NCBI GenBank assembly: GCA_037355855.1
Contig: CM074764.1
Coordinates: 4,216,001-4,280,000 of the forward strand
Source: Pseudo-nitzschia pungens
Lineage: Eukaryota > Bacillariophyta > Bacillariophyceae > Bacillariales > Bacillariaceae
Reading direction: 5' to 3'
DNA: 64,000 nucleotides
Shown: piece by piece, positions 44,285 through 55,270 of the stretch
How positions within the stretch are numbered: position 1 is the first letter of the stretch
Layout: each line of letters begins with the position of its first letter
Notes under the pieces: generated by a model
Database searches by the model: none
Seen by the model: the letters and a program-made list of their open reading frames with translations, nothing else
Told to the model about the DNA's origin: nothing
Translations under genes and position numbers: made by a program

Positions 44285-45475
44285 CCATTGGTTATTTCCC
44301 AGAAGTCTTTTGATTACGTCTATGTCATCAGAAATATGCTTTCTGCCCTGCCAATCTCTGTGCACTTTCAGTGGGTTCAGGGCGATCTGCAAAGGTGGTC
44401 TGTCAAGTTTGCTTCTGGCTGTATTGGGGTTGGTAACCAGCTCTTTCACTACCAGTATCAGGATCACTCCAGGTGCCCCTTGTGTGATGCAGACAATGAG
44501 AAGGTGTCTCATGTGCTCTCCTGCAAGGATCCTAGGGCTGTCACACATAGTGTGTCTGCCTTCAAGGGTCCCCTGCAGCAGAGGCTTCAGGCTGAGCAGA
44601 CTGATCCATCCTTGGTTGCTGCCATTGTGGATCTTAGTTCGGAAGGGCCAGAACATTTATCCATCATCCTACTCCCCTGCAATTGCCTCGGCTGTCAGGG
44701 CACAGAGGACAATTGGTTGGCACAACTGGCTCCTTGGTAGGTGGTCTCCTCGCTGGTATCAAATCCAGGCTGACTACTACTCCCATATTGGAAGCAAGCG
44801 CTCCCCCAGACGTTGGGCTACAGCTATCATCCATCAGTTCTTTCTTACCTCCTGGGATCTTTGGACTTACCGGAATGAATGACTCCATGGTCCTGGGGGA
44901 ACACTTGAGGCTGAACAACACCAATCTCTTGATGCTTCCATTTCCTCTGAATTGGCCATTGGTGCAGCTGGTGCACTTCCCCAGACACACTCCCTTTTAC
45001 AAACCCCTTTCCAAGTCCTACAAGGTTACACCCTGACTGCCAAGAGGCAGTGGCTTGCAACCATCCACCTTGCCAGGAAGCAGTATGCAGCACCTGCACC
45101 CCCGGTGAAGCCATACCAACAAGAGGCCGCTCTCCTCTGTGCCTGGCTTACTGGACCTTAGGGTTGAGTCCACTTTGTACCTTGGTTTTGTCTTCTGTTC
45201 CTGCTTCTCATCATGTCCCATCCCCTTTGATACTGGGTCTTATCCCACTATCTTCTTTCCCATCTCACTTTCTCTCAAGTCCCTATTTTGTGGGACTTGT
45301 TTTTGTTCCTTTCCCTGTCTGATGTTCAAAGTTTGTTTACAAATTTGTCGTTCTACCACTTGGGGTCCTGACTCTCTGATGGAGGCAACGTTAAAGTCTG
45401 GTTACAGACTGAGTAATTTAGTATCACCTTTGGTGATTGAAGTTATTTAAATACGTATATTATTATTGTTACAGT
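44285..45475 (+). pseudogene. Damaged second copy of the LINE-type 3' region
   Basis: Collinear with 1-1482. It has a ~315-bp internal deletion (joining GTTCAGGGC to GATCTGCAAAGG), a small out-of-frame deletion near 44634, and a CGA-to-TGA change near 44878. The CPLC...HVLSC zinc cluster and the 3' tail with both hairpins (45388-45475) are retained. It abuts the gypsy LTR at 44284. Confidence 0.85.
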
Positions 45476-45716
45476 GAGACATGCCTTTGTTATTTGTGTT
45501 GCAAATACATGGTGCCAGAGAAAAAAGTGAGCAAAAATTTCGACTCGGAGATTTCAAACCTCTATCGATCGAAAATATGGAAGACCAACAGACGCTGTCT
45601 GTTGACGCAATGTAGAAAATGTACTGGGTTCTACGCTGTCACAACTATTTTAGCCACTAAACCCTTACCTGGTAGGTCCACCTCCCCAACAAAAAAATCT
45701 TCCCTTTTCTTTGTTA

Positions 45717-46318
45717 TTGTCTAGTGGCAGCGGTGCCCAGTATGTGGGATATATCCCATCGCTTTTTGGAAAAATCCTAACTTCTAAAGTATTGATCCAA
45801 TAGCAACAAGTAATGGCTCATTAGAAAGCTCTCACTCTCTTCTTTCCAAAGGTATATTGTTTTATACACTTCAGAGGTGCTCTTGTTGTTGAAAATACTC
45901 AATCAAGTATTCAAGCAAATATGAATTTTTAACAGTCCCCCGTTCCTGGGCATACTTTTTTACTAGTAAAGACTGGTTCCCCTGAAAAATTCTTACGTTC
46001 AATAACGGTTAGATTGTTAATCTTTTTAGTCAAATTTTACTCGTTTTCCAAAATTCTGGTTAGATTGTTAATCTCTTTAGTCAAATCTCGTGCTTCGCAC
46101 TCAAAGAGTTGCGATTTCGTTGATCTTACCTTTCATATGTACGATAGTTCTCAAAAGAAGAAATTACGTACTTTGTTATTGACCAATTTGACTAAAAAGA
46201 TTAACAATCTAATCGGGTTGGAAAGTAGGAATTTTTTAGTCGAACGAGTCTTTAATAGTAAAAAAGGATGCCCAGGATCGGGGGTTTTGCAGTTGCTATT
46301 TCCGCCGCCACTAGACAA
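45717..46318. mobile_element. Foldback MITE, TA-flanked, 602 bp
   Basis: Termini TTGTCTAGTGGCAGCGG (left) and, as reverse complement on the right, TTGTCTAGTGGCGGCGG match at 16 of 17 bases, and both ends are flanked by TA, as in Tc1/mariner-type elements. Inside, ~100-bp imperfect inverted arms lie at ~45936-46035 and ~46184-46290, including a perfect 27-bp match ending TTTTTAGTCAAATT on the left arm. A third, direct copy of that 27-bp block sits at ~46058. No transposase is encoded. Confidence 0.72.
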
Positions 46319-46320
46319 TA

Positions 46321-47030
46321 CGTATCTTACGTATGAATAGTTTTAGATACGGGTACGTAGGGTAATCATTCCGTAACCATAACCGTATCTGTAAAATGCA
46401 ACTAGTGACTACTTCGTACCTGGTACCCGGTAAATTACCGGTAAGGTTACGTGTACTCAGTAGGAAGTAATTTTTTTTATTCGATCTTGTCGAAGACAAA
46501 CCGTGAACGAATAGGAGCAAATAATTAACTCATGATTGAAAATTGTGAACCAATATCAAAATGAAGAACACTGTTTGTGTGACTGGGTAAATAGTGGTAA
46601 ATACTCGTACAGTAATAAGGAAAAAAGTTAGAGGAAAAAAATAATCTTCGAAGTAAAGAAATACTTGCACACATCCTTTGTTTCGGTACGAAGTATGTAA
46701 TATCATACAGCAATCTTACGTACGTGTACGAAGAAACCGTTTGGGAAAAAAATTAACAGCGATACCATCGAGCATCGACAAACTACAGAAGACACGGAAA
46801 CGATCAGCAGATATAACTAAACACTGAATTCCTGAGTAAAACAGATACAATAAATCTACTATAATCAATCATTTTCTTTTGGGACTAATCGTTTGACAAC
46901 GATAGCCTTAATCATTATTTATCATTCACGTCCGATGTGATGAATTGCCGTACAGGAAACAGTAACGGCAGATTTCGATCTGAACAAACAACAGTAGTAC
47001 GCACTACAAACCCCCCAAAGAAACCCAAAT
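46321..47030. other. Intergenic region, no gene seen
   Basis: Contains TACCGGTAAGGTTACG-type words near 46430-46452 and otherwise AT-rich sequence downstream of the histone gene. Confidence 0.4.
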
Positions 47031-47936
47031 TTACTGCTTCTTTGTGGATTTCTTGGTGGATTTCTTCTTCGTTGCTGTCTTGGTCTTTTTGGCCTTGGTG
47101 TCTGTCTTCTTCTTGGCCGTGGTCTTCTTGCTTGTAGCGGTTACCTTCTTGGTAGATGCCTTGCCCGTGGCGGACGCCTTTTTCTTAGTTGTAGTAGTGC
47201 TCTTTTTAGAGGCCGCGGGTTTCTTCTTAGTTGTGGTTGTGCTCTTCTTCTTGGATGTCTCTGCTTTCTTCGCGGCAGGCTTGGGTTTGGGCTTTGGCTT
47301 GGGTTTAGCAGTCATTGCCTTCTTTGCTTCGGCCGATAGCTTGTACGATGCTTTCACCTTAACGAGGACGCCGTCGGAAACACCCTTGGCAAGAGCGGCC
47401 TTCATTACGTGCTTCTTGATCTCCTTCTGCAAAGACGATTGACATGGGTGATCATCACGAGTGAGAGAAATGTTAAATGGTAGTGTGGAGGTCTGAAAGT
47501 CCCTACAAGCCGACGAAAGTCGGTGTCGTCGACGTCTCCTACTGGATCGTACGTGAATTTGCGTAGGCGCCTTCTGAAAGTATTTTCAGTCGCAGCGGTG
47601 ACAGGAATGGCTAACTCTTTCCACAACTTTGCATGCGTATTACCATGTTAGTTAACTGCAAGTATGTGGTAGTAGCATGGTCCAATTCGGATCCTGTTCG
47701 AAGAAATTCACTTCACCATTTCGGAGGGAACCTCAAAAAGTGTGCGGTTTTTGAAGTTCGGTTTTGTCGGCCGAAAATGTAAAACAACTCTGGGAAAAAT
47801 CGAACGAAGCTGCGACTTTCGTTTTTCGACGTACCTTTTCATTGGTTTCAATCCACTTGTTGATGGCAACAAGGGAGGATCCGGTGCGGTCCTTCAGCTC
47901 CAAGATGGCCTTTTTGACGATGGCAATGGTAGACAT
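47031..47936 (-). CDS. Linker histone H1, 2 exons, 165 aa
   Basis: Exons on the minus strand are 47936-47835 and 47426-47031, joined in phase 0 over a 408-bp intron (GTACGT...TTTGCAG), the longest in this window. The join rebuilds an H1/H5 winged-helix domain: MSTIAIVKKAILELKDRTGS, SLVAINKWIETNEK/KEIKKHV, then GVLVKVKASYKLS. The last ~95 residues are almost only Lys, Ala, Thr, Ser and Pro, including five KP dipeptides in a row, the usual H1 tail that binds linker DNA. The protein is small for an H1 and has almost no N-terminal tail. Reverse-strand ORFs over this gene are composition artefacts. Confidence 0.92.
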
Positions 47937-48989
47937 GATTGATGTTGATCAATTGGAAATATTTTTCTTTTCCGTAGTTTATGCGCGATGATGCGAGAGG
48001 GATAAAATCTGTCTTTTCCAGAAGAATTGTAAAAAGTGATTGCATCCCGAGTCTCGCGCCAGAGATTTCTGGGTCTGAAAAAGGTTCCAAAAATCAAAAA
48101 CTTCCTCTGTATCACGTAGTACTGTTCCTAAGTAGAAAAAAGGGGAAAAACGCGGTTCGCTCGCGAGCATGCACGGCTGTCTCCACCTACTGTAAAAACC
48201 GGCGCGGTCTGCACGGAGTAGTGGTGCGAGTAAAAACATGGAAGTGCAACGAACCTGAACAGGAAGATGACAATTATGCCGGTTGTAACAACGGTGTCGA
48301 AAGTCATAATAATATTGTCAGTCCTAAATACAAAGTATTCGTTGGGTCGGCTCAGTCGGACAGTGATTTGGTACAAACTGTTCTATCATACCGGTAAGAT
48401 TACCGGTACAAGTAAGTACCGGTAAGTCACGAAGCAATCTTAACCGTAAGCGATTGAAAAAACAGGTAACTTACTCGTACACCAGGTAAGATTACCCCGT
48501 AACCTTACGGACGTACCCGGCCAAAACTAATGTGAAGCAAGTTTTCCGAAATGAAGCAAATCATAAGGTTACCGTAAGGTTACTGTAAGGTTACGTTTAC
48601 TCAATCAACATGTTGTGCACTAATTTCATAGTTATGTCAACACGCTGTCACTTCAACAGGTTGGGTGCGTGTAGAAAATGTACCAACGTCTAAACTTTTG
48701 GAAATGAATGAACTTTTTGGAATTTGGCGATGGAAGGGCTAACAAACGTTGGCCAATGCTATGGACATATGTCTTTGATTGGAACAGGGGTTGTTGCAAA
48801 CAGTCAGTTTATACTCTTTACAAAATAAGTTGTAACTTGCTTTGAGGAGGTTTCCTTTGTTGGGGGGAGGTATTTGGTCTGATAGTAAGGGAACAATCTG
48901 TCACTAAAATATGATTCATTATAACTTTCCCAGGTACTGTAATACAGGTACACAAAAAAAAACAAAGTGGGAGATTTGACTTCATTTAT
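47937..48989. other. Intergenic region upstream of histone H1
   Basis: Holds the H1 promoter and, at ~48388-48600, a dense cluster of GTAAG/TACCGG words. No gene is seen. Confidence 0.45.
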
Positions 48990-49013
48990 TTATTTGTTAT
49001 TACTACTACTACT

Positions 49014-50817
49014 ACAATTTGCGCATCGCGCATTTTGTCCGATGTTCCGATGTTCCAGTACTAAAAATATGTAGATTTCTACATAACTTTACCATGCGAT
49101 ATCTCGCTCCCTTTTACACCCCCAATCACAACCCCAGGACCTACACATACTAACAGCGACCTCACCTCTTTGATTCTGCTTTTCGTTCAGTTGCTTGATG
49201 CTTTGTTTGGTTGAGTTGGTTGCCTATTCACCACTCGACGGACGATCGATCAGCAACAGCAGCAGCAGCAGCACCAAAACCGACACATAATTTTCTACAG
49301 CAATTCCAGTACAGATTCTCCCGTACAGCAAAACCGACAACAACGTACATGTCTATTGCATCGATCTGTTTCCCAGCTCCATCCCCCAAGGCCCCTAAGT
49401 ATATCTTATACTTAATGTTCTACACTGTTTCCAAGCTGCCTAAGTGATTATCACTTAACGTTCTACATTCTTCAAGGTTCCTTGCTAAGTTCCTTAAGTC
49501 TTTTCAAGGTGAAGTTCACAAACAGCCCTTTCCACTGTAGGAATATTTCTACAAGAAGTTCCAGCTGTCATCTGTTTTCAAGTCCATTGCCCGCCTGCTG
49601 GACCATAAGTGTTTTTGCTTATGGTCCTACTGTTTTTTGACCCAAGCCCCAAGGCCGCAAAGTACAGTTTGCTTAAGGCTCCACCACCTACATAACCCTC
49701 TCAGGTGTACAGTATAATTGTCATCTGTTTTCAAGTCTACTGCTGTGCTGGACCATAAGTGTTTTCGCTTAAGGTCCTACTATTTCTTGACCCAAGCCCC
49801 AAAGCCGCTAAGTACAGTTTTGCTTAAGACTCCATGACCTACATAACCCTCTCAGATGCATTCTTCAACTGACATCTATTGTCAAGTCTACTGCCCTGCT
49901 GGACCATAACTGTTTTTGCTTAAGGTTCTACTATTTCCTGACCCAAGCCCCAAAGCCGCTGAGTACAGCTTGCTTAAGGCTCTCCCACCTACATAACCCT
50001 CTCAGATGCATTCTTCATCTGTATCTGTTTTCAAGGAGTCTACTGCCCTGCTGTACCATAAGTGTTTTCCATTATGGACCTACTGTTTTTCTGACCCAAG
50101 CCCCAAAGCCGCTAAGTACAGGTTACTTAACGCTCCACCACCTACATATACCCCTCCAGTACACAGTACAGCTGCCACCTGTTTCCAAGCCTACAGCCCT
50201 GCTGGTCCATAAGTGTTCACTATGAGCCCTGTTTCCAAGCTACTATGAAGTTCTAACAGGAGGACAGCTGTTACGAATTCTGTAGTAGGCTCCACTGTCT
50301 CTATGTGTTCTACATAGGTACCAGTAGGTACCGTTTGGTAAGGAATGTGCTTGGGGATGACTACTTGCATTACTGCTGCTGCAATCCAGCATTCAGAGAG
50401 GAGTTTTGCTTTTGTACGCTGACCACTAGCATTACTGAATCTATGTATCTAGGGAAGGGTTTTGCTTGTGTCAGCTGATCACTAGCATTACGGATGCTGC
50501 ACACCAGCTTTGGAGGGACAGTTTTGCTTGTGTTTTTCCATTTCACGTTCTTGTTACCCCGTCTCCTGTACGCTTTGCAACAGCAGTGTCTGTTGTGCTC
50601 TGGACTGGTTCCTTTTTTCCCTGATTGTTTCAAAGGTTTGTTTGCAAAATTGTCGTTTTTACAACTTGGAGCCTAAACTCTCTTTGCTTGAGGCGACGCG
50701 TCGTTCTACAACTTGGGGCCTAACCTCTCTTTGATTGAGGCGACGATAAAGTCTGGTTACAGACTGAGTAGCTTTTAACCACCTTCGGTGGATTTTCCTA
50801 CTTAAATAAGTATGTTA
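49014..50817 (+). mobile_element. Non-autonomous retroposon (1.8 kb) with LINE-like 3' tail
   Basis: Bounded by an identical 24-bp sequence at 48990-49013 and 50818-50841 (starts TTATTTGTTATT, continues as ACT repeat), read as a target-site duplication. The 5' end ACAATTTGCG matches the truncated copy at 43336 exactly at its first base. The 3' end carries the two hairpins and AT-rich tail seen in the LINE-type copies. No ORF above ~90 codons has recognisable content. The interior has a ~151-bp tandem array (49566-50230). Part of the duplication is microsatellite, so it is not fully independent evidence. Confidence 0.68.
49566..50230. repeat. ~151-bp tandem array with built-in hairpins
   Basis: About 4.5 units, with the phrase GCTGGACCATAAGTG recurring near 49600, 49750, 49901, 50053 and 50204 (spacing 150-152). 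Each unit contains an inverted repeat GGACCATAAG...CTTATGGTCC (perfect at 49600) and a second one around CGCTAAGTA...CTTAAGGC. Smaller relatives upstream (TAAGTATA-TC-TTATACTTA near 49397, TAAGTGAT-T-ATCACTTA near 49442) extend the pattern. Confidence 0.85.
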
Positions 50818-50841
50818 TTATTTGTTATTACTACTACTACT

Positions 50842-52818
50842 GTATTACTATGTTACCTCTGTACCAAAATACTGGACCAATGACTCTTTAGTGTGAGTTA
50901 GTTTAGGAGAGCTTCATGGAAAAAGAACCAATTGAATTGGTTGAAAATTGATCCCAAGCACACTAATATCTGCTACATGACATGACCCAGTGTTACAGTA
51001 CAGAGGTAGTATTTATTATCATTTCTGGAAACACAAGAAGGAAAAAATATGCTGTTCAGCAATTTGACCTGTGTTTAACAGCTTTTCATCCCGCATCAAG
51101 AGTTATATAGTTTAATGCAAAAATAATGCTTTGAGTTCATTGAAATTTGATAGGTACAGAAGTTTTATGTGCCAAATGTCCAAATATTTTGGGAAAGGGG
51201 AAGTGGGAAGTGATGGGCTTCACCAAAAGAGTGAGTTTATCACCTTACTAGTACTTCTCCTAGTACATAAATCTTCTTGAAACTGCAGTTCCTGAAAGGC
51301 ATGCAGATTGGAACTATTAGAGGGGATTACCCTGTATCCCCATGTGGATTGTATGTTATTTTTCCTGTGGGACAAGACAAGACTGAGCTTCATGTGTGCT
51401 CCTCTTGTGTTTGTGTAGAAACAGATAATTTCTATGCGGTGTAATTTCTGTTGATTTTTGGCGATCTATCATTTTATATGGTGGATAACAAACTTTTTGC
51501 CAAAATAGCAATTTATTCTTATTTGCTTTTTGATTGAGAAGACAGAATAGACATGTTGGAGATTGTCTTTCAACACTGCATGACATACTTTGTAGCTTTA
51601 TTGTTTTCCAGTTCCAGAGTGTATTCCAACAAAATAACTGTATGTCCTTGACACACTAGGAGATACAACAATCACCAATGTGATATTTGTATCAGTCCAC
51701 ACTTTGGTCTGTACTACTGCTCAGATATGGATGCAAGCATGTATTGCATCTCTTTGTTACACAATCATTTGTCATCAGCTGTATCAGCAAAAATTAAACA
51801 TGTCTTGTAGTGTTTGTGTAATGAATTGAACACTAATTGGAAGTTGGAAAATATTTTTTTATTTTGTATTTTTACCAATGCACTGGCAAGTTGGTAAAAA
51901 AGGGTTTGAAGCCTAACACCTATCATGGAAGTGGTTAGAACACCAGAAATCATAATTGGCTCCATATTGTGAAAAGATCTTTCAAAATAGTACCATGGAC
52001 AAGAGACCCTCCTTGGGTTCAGCAGCATCTGAAGAAAACAAGGAGCTCTTTCAAGATTATTGCACTATTATGTTGCTCATAGTAGCAAAGAATACAAACA
52101 GGTACCAGACAAACACACACCAATATATCTCAGGGTAGTTATTGCTACAAATCAATTCAATATATAAAAGAATTATACTGAGGATGGTTCTGTTTCAATT
52201 CTTATAGAATGGATAAGTTGAGGCACAGGAATAAGTAGTATGCCTTCACACTCCTCCCTCACGGCAGTGAATAAGACTTGATGTTCCACAATGTCCACAG
52301 TATGTGTTTCAATTTAGTACACCAGTACTGGTACTTGCAGCAGCAGTTGTCAGAATGCTTTACAGTAATGCATGCAGCTTTTTTGCTCAATCTTCTTCCA
52401 ACTCCTGACTGAGAAAAACCATGGTGCCCCCCAATATCAACAGCTTGAGTGTTCCTCTACAGTACTACATGCAGTAGGGAAGCAAAGTTACGAAAGTATC
52501 TCCACGCTGCAATGGTGTCTAGTGCTCTATCTCTGCAATTTCATTCTTTGCAAATGCTTTGCATGCCACTATTGCTATTGCTAGGGCTATGTAGCTACTG
52601 TCTGGGGAGCAACATCTTTACAGCTCAATGGAACCACAAAAGTAAATTAATTTTTTTCCATAAATCTGCTTTCTAACATTACAATGTAGTCAAATTTAGG
52701 AAAAGTATGAAAAGAAAAAATGTTGTCTCTGACCAAGATTACATGTGATGTATGGAATTCAGAACCTATCCTGTGAATTATTCATGGTTTTCATTATTTC
52801 TGCTATGATTTTACATCG
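50842..52818. other. Long AT-rich intergenic region, no gene seen
   Basis: Nearly 2 kb without a recognisable coding region, RNA gene or repeat on either strand. Confidence 0.4.
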
Positions 52819-54513
52819 TTAGGAATCAAAACAAGCATAACTCCTCATTTGTGTCAGAAGATATCGGTTCTCACCCATGAGTCTTTTGAGTTGTCGATTA
52901 GAATTGCAGTAGAATTCATCTAATAGTTTCTTGGTTTTTGGTAGCATGGAGGGGTGAGACAACAGCTTCTTACTCTCGCCATCTCTACTAACCCCACCTC
53001 TGGTACTAGGTTTATTGCTGTTAAATTGATGGTTCAAAAAAGTGCCGAACGATCTCGAGAGCTCGACACGACCTGATTGTGGATCCCTTTTCAGCAAATT
53101 TTCGTAATCGATGTGGGGTAATCCCAAAACCTCCTGCAAGTTCGACATGGAAGTGACTACCTTATCCGGCGCAAAAAAATCTTCGGAAGGAATCAGAATC
53201 AAGTTTTGAGGGGAAAAATGGTCTAACCACCGCTCAACATATGGGCCATACAATCCTGCTGTCAAAATACGCTCACCACGACCATTCATTTTCCCAAGAA
53301 ACGGTATAGATGAAACAGAAGCTTGTCGACGAGCAGATTCATCGGAGACGAACGTATTGTTTTTCTGTATTGTTTCATTCTCCTTGTCGTATTTTGCAAC
53401 GGCGTACACGACATATCTGTGAAAATCTATTGGATTCGGTGGGTAGTCGACGTAGCACCACTCATCTGTCGTCACACTGCTTTTCGTGTTGCTGGATGGC
53501 GGTGCTATAGCCGACGGAACGAAACTTCCTCCTCTTCCCGGAGGCAATCTCTTCGTTTTCTTCCCCAAAGGATGAAGATCTCTGAAGTTGTCACCGATGT
53601 AACGAACATCACCTGTCACAACATTTTTCACGAAATAGCTTTTTGGCTGCCGGAAAACGGCCGACGCTGCATCCGGATAGTGCTTTGTGTACATTTGAAA
53701 CATCGAGTAAGCTCGCTGGGTAGGATTTCTCGTCACGAGCAACAGTTTCGCACCGGGAACCAAGTCAGAGAGCGCCAAAGGAGCGTATGGGTTGTGCGCA
53801 TATGCCGGAGACTTTTCCATAGTCCAGGTACGACCAAGCTCATCGAATGAAATCGAGGGAAGGGTTCGCAAGTAGTCATGCCAAGTGGATTCAAGGTTTT
53901 GCAATGTCTCTTGTGGATTCATATCGAAAAAGCGGCCCTCCATCCAACGAGTCCTCAAGCTCGGATGATGCGAAAGCCAAATGTTCAGAATCGTTGTCCC
54001 CGCCTTTTCAAAACCAATGACGTACAGAGACGGAAGACATCTCACTTTTTTCCCGAACGAAGGATACGATGGATTCTCGAAACACGTGTTGGCATCGACT
54101 TGATCTTTCCCGACATTTTTGTCCGAATTGACATGGAGTCTCCATGTTCTTGGCAATCTTGTCTGCGATGACAGTTGAACGTCGTTGTACAACGAAACGT
54201 TTGTGGTATTGTCAGCAGCCTTCAACCCGCTACGTGTACTTGTACGCCCCGCCCGACTCAATGTTGCCGTCTTGGGCGAACTTTTCTCCGCCCTATCGTC
54301 GTCATCACTACCCGTATTTGATACGATAACAACCCGGGTCTCTTCACCAGGATTAGTCCCAAAAGACAGCCCTACCGGTATGGAAGTCGCCGATGGAGAT
54401 TTTTTGCTCACGAGATCGACAAATGTGTAGTGTTGCCAAAGGAAGAAAACAACGCCCAGACATGCTATGAGACGAGTGCTTCTCAAAGAACGTCTCCTAG
54501 AATTATCAATCAT
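52819..54513 (-). CDS. Type II membrane sulfotransferase, 564 aa
   Basis: The start chosen is ATG at 54511-54513, because it gives a short basic tail and then a single membrane anchor (LIACLGVVFFLWQHYTFV, ~15-32), the Golgi type II layout; an in-frame ATG at 54669 would add 52 unlikely residues. After a Ser-rich stem comes the PAPS-binding loop GFEKAGTT (~167-174) and the 3'-phosphate site RNPTQRAYS (~262-270), the two hallmarks of the heparan-sulfate/carbohydrate sulfotransferase family. It should transfer sulfate from PAPS to a glycan in the secretory pathway. The acceptor is unknown. No intron is evident. Confidence 0.86.
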   Translation of the reverse strand: MIDNSRRRSLRSTRLIACLGVVFFLWQHYTFVDLVSKKSPSATSIPVGLSFGTNPGEETRVVIVSNTGSDDDDRAEKSSPKTATLSRAGRTSTRSGLKAADNTTNVSLYNDVQLSSQTRLPRTWRLHVNSDKNVGKDQVDANTCFENPSYPSFGKKVRCLPSLYVIGFEKAGTTILNIWLSHHPSLRTRWMEGRFFDMNPQETLQNLESTWHDYLRTLPSISFDELGRTWTMEKSPAYAHNPYAPLALSDLVPGAKLLLVTRNPTQRAYSMFQMYTKHYPDAASAVFRQPKSYFVKNVVTGDVRYIGDNFRDLHPLGKKTKRLPPGRGGSFVPSAIAPPSSNTKSSVTTDEWCYVDYPPNPIDFHRYVVYAVAKYDKENETIQKNNTFVSDESARRQASVSSIPFLGKMNGRGERILTAGLYGPYVERWLDHFSPQNLILIPSEDFFAPDKVVTSMSNLQEVLGLPHIDYENLLKRDPQSGRVELSRSFGTFLNHQFNSNKPSTRGGVSRDGESKKLLSHPSMLPKTKKLLDEFYCNSNRQLKRLMGENRYLLTQMRSYACFDS

Positions 54514-54842
54514 GTCGCAACCTTCTTTTTCCCTGGAAAGTCGGATCCGACACGAACGGATAGCCCTTCGTTCTTCTTCTGCCAAAAGGTACCAGGTATT
54601 GTAAACCTTACCAGGACCAGTATCTGGTGTCTTCGACCTAAAATCCGAACGGAAAGCGTACATCTCCACAGAACGCCTAAGATTACCGTATTTTTTGAAG
54701 GAAGTAAAATTACTCCATATGAAGGAAGGTTTTAAGGTTAAGTTACTTCTATGAAGTAACTTACTTGTAAGATTACGTAACCTTAATCTTACTCGTAATC
54801 TTACTTGTACAGGGTAAGTTAACCTTACTGGAACTCAGTGTG
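54514..54842. other. Intergenic region next to the transposon
   Basis: Contains a perfect hairpin AAGTTACTTC-TAT-GAAGTAACTT near 54738-54760 and many GTAAG/CTTAC words up to the transposon boundary. No gene is seen. Confidence 0.45.
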
Positions 54843-54845
54843 CAG

Positions 54846-55200
54846 GGCCCTCCGGAACTAAATAATTTGCGCGCGCATGCAATTTTGTGTCAACTCGGGA
54901 CTGATTTGTTTTGCGTGAACTTACATTCATTCTCCGTGACCGCCCCCTTTATTTTTTCCTCCCCCTAAAATACGTGGGTTTTTCACGGTGAAAAAAAACC
55001 CACGTTGCATTCGTGGGTTATTCACGGTGAAAAAGAACCCACGAATGAACCCACGTTAACCCACGTTAACCCACAAAAATAACCCACGAAAACCCACTAA
55101 AACCCACGAAAACCCACGAAAACCCACGAAATAACCCATGATAACCCACGACTTTTTTCCGTGAACCCACGAACCCATGATTAAAGAACCCACCTTCGAC
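54846..55200 (+). repeat. Left terminal region with ACCCACG array
   Basis: The outer ~14 bp mirror the right end. After a unique ~120 bp, from ~54972 onward come alternating GTGGGTTTTTCACGG and AACCCACG units, including AACCCACGTTAACCCACG and ACCCATGATAACCCACG, which recur in reverse complement at the right end. Confidence 0.85.
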
Positions 55201-55270
55201 CTCCGTGAATGTCCCATCACCTTTTCCGTCAACCCAACACCAATTGTGCGTGAACGTCGACTGAACTACC

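Noticed and set aside
47044..47442. Hydrophobic 132-codon plus-strand ORF that looks like a membrane protein
   Set aside because: It is the antisense of the Lys-rich histone H1 tail; Lys codons reversed read as Phe/Leu.
49566..50230. Possible CRISPR-like array
   Set aside because: The whole ~151-bp unit repeats with similar divergence throughout; there are no unique spacers, and the setting is a eukaryotic nuclear genome. The same applies to the 60-bp array at 62370.
54972..55160. ACCCACG array as telomeric repeat
   Set aside because: The unit is irregular, occurs in inverted orientation at two internal sites, and lies within defined transposon ends.
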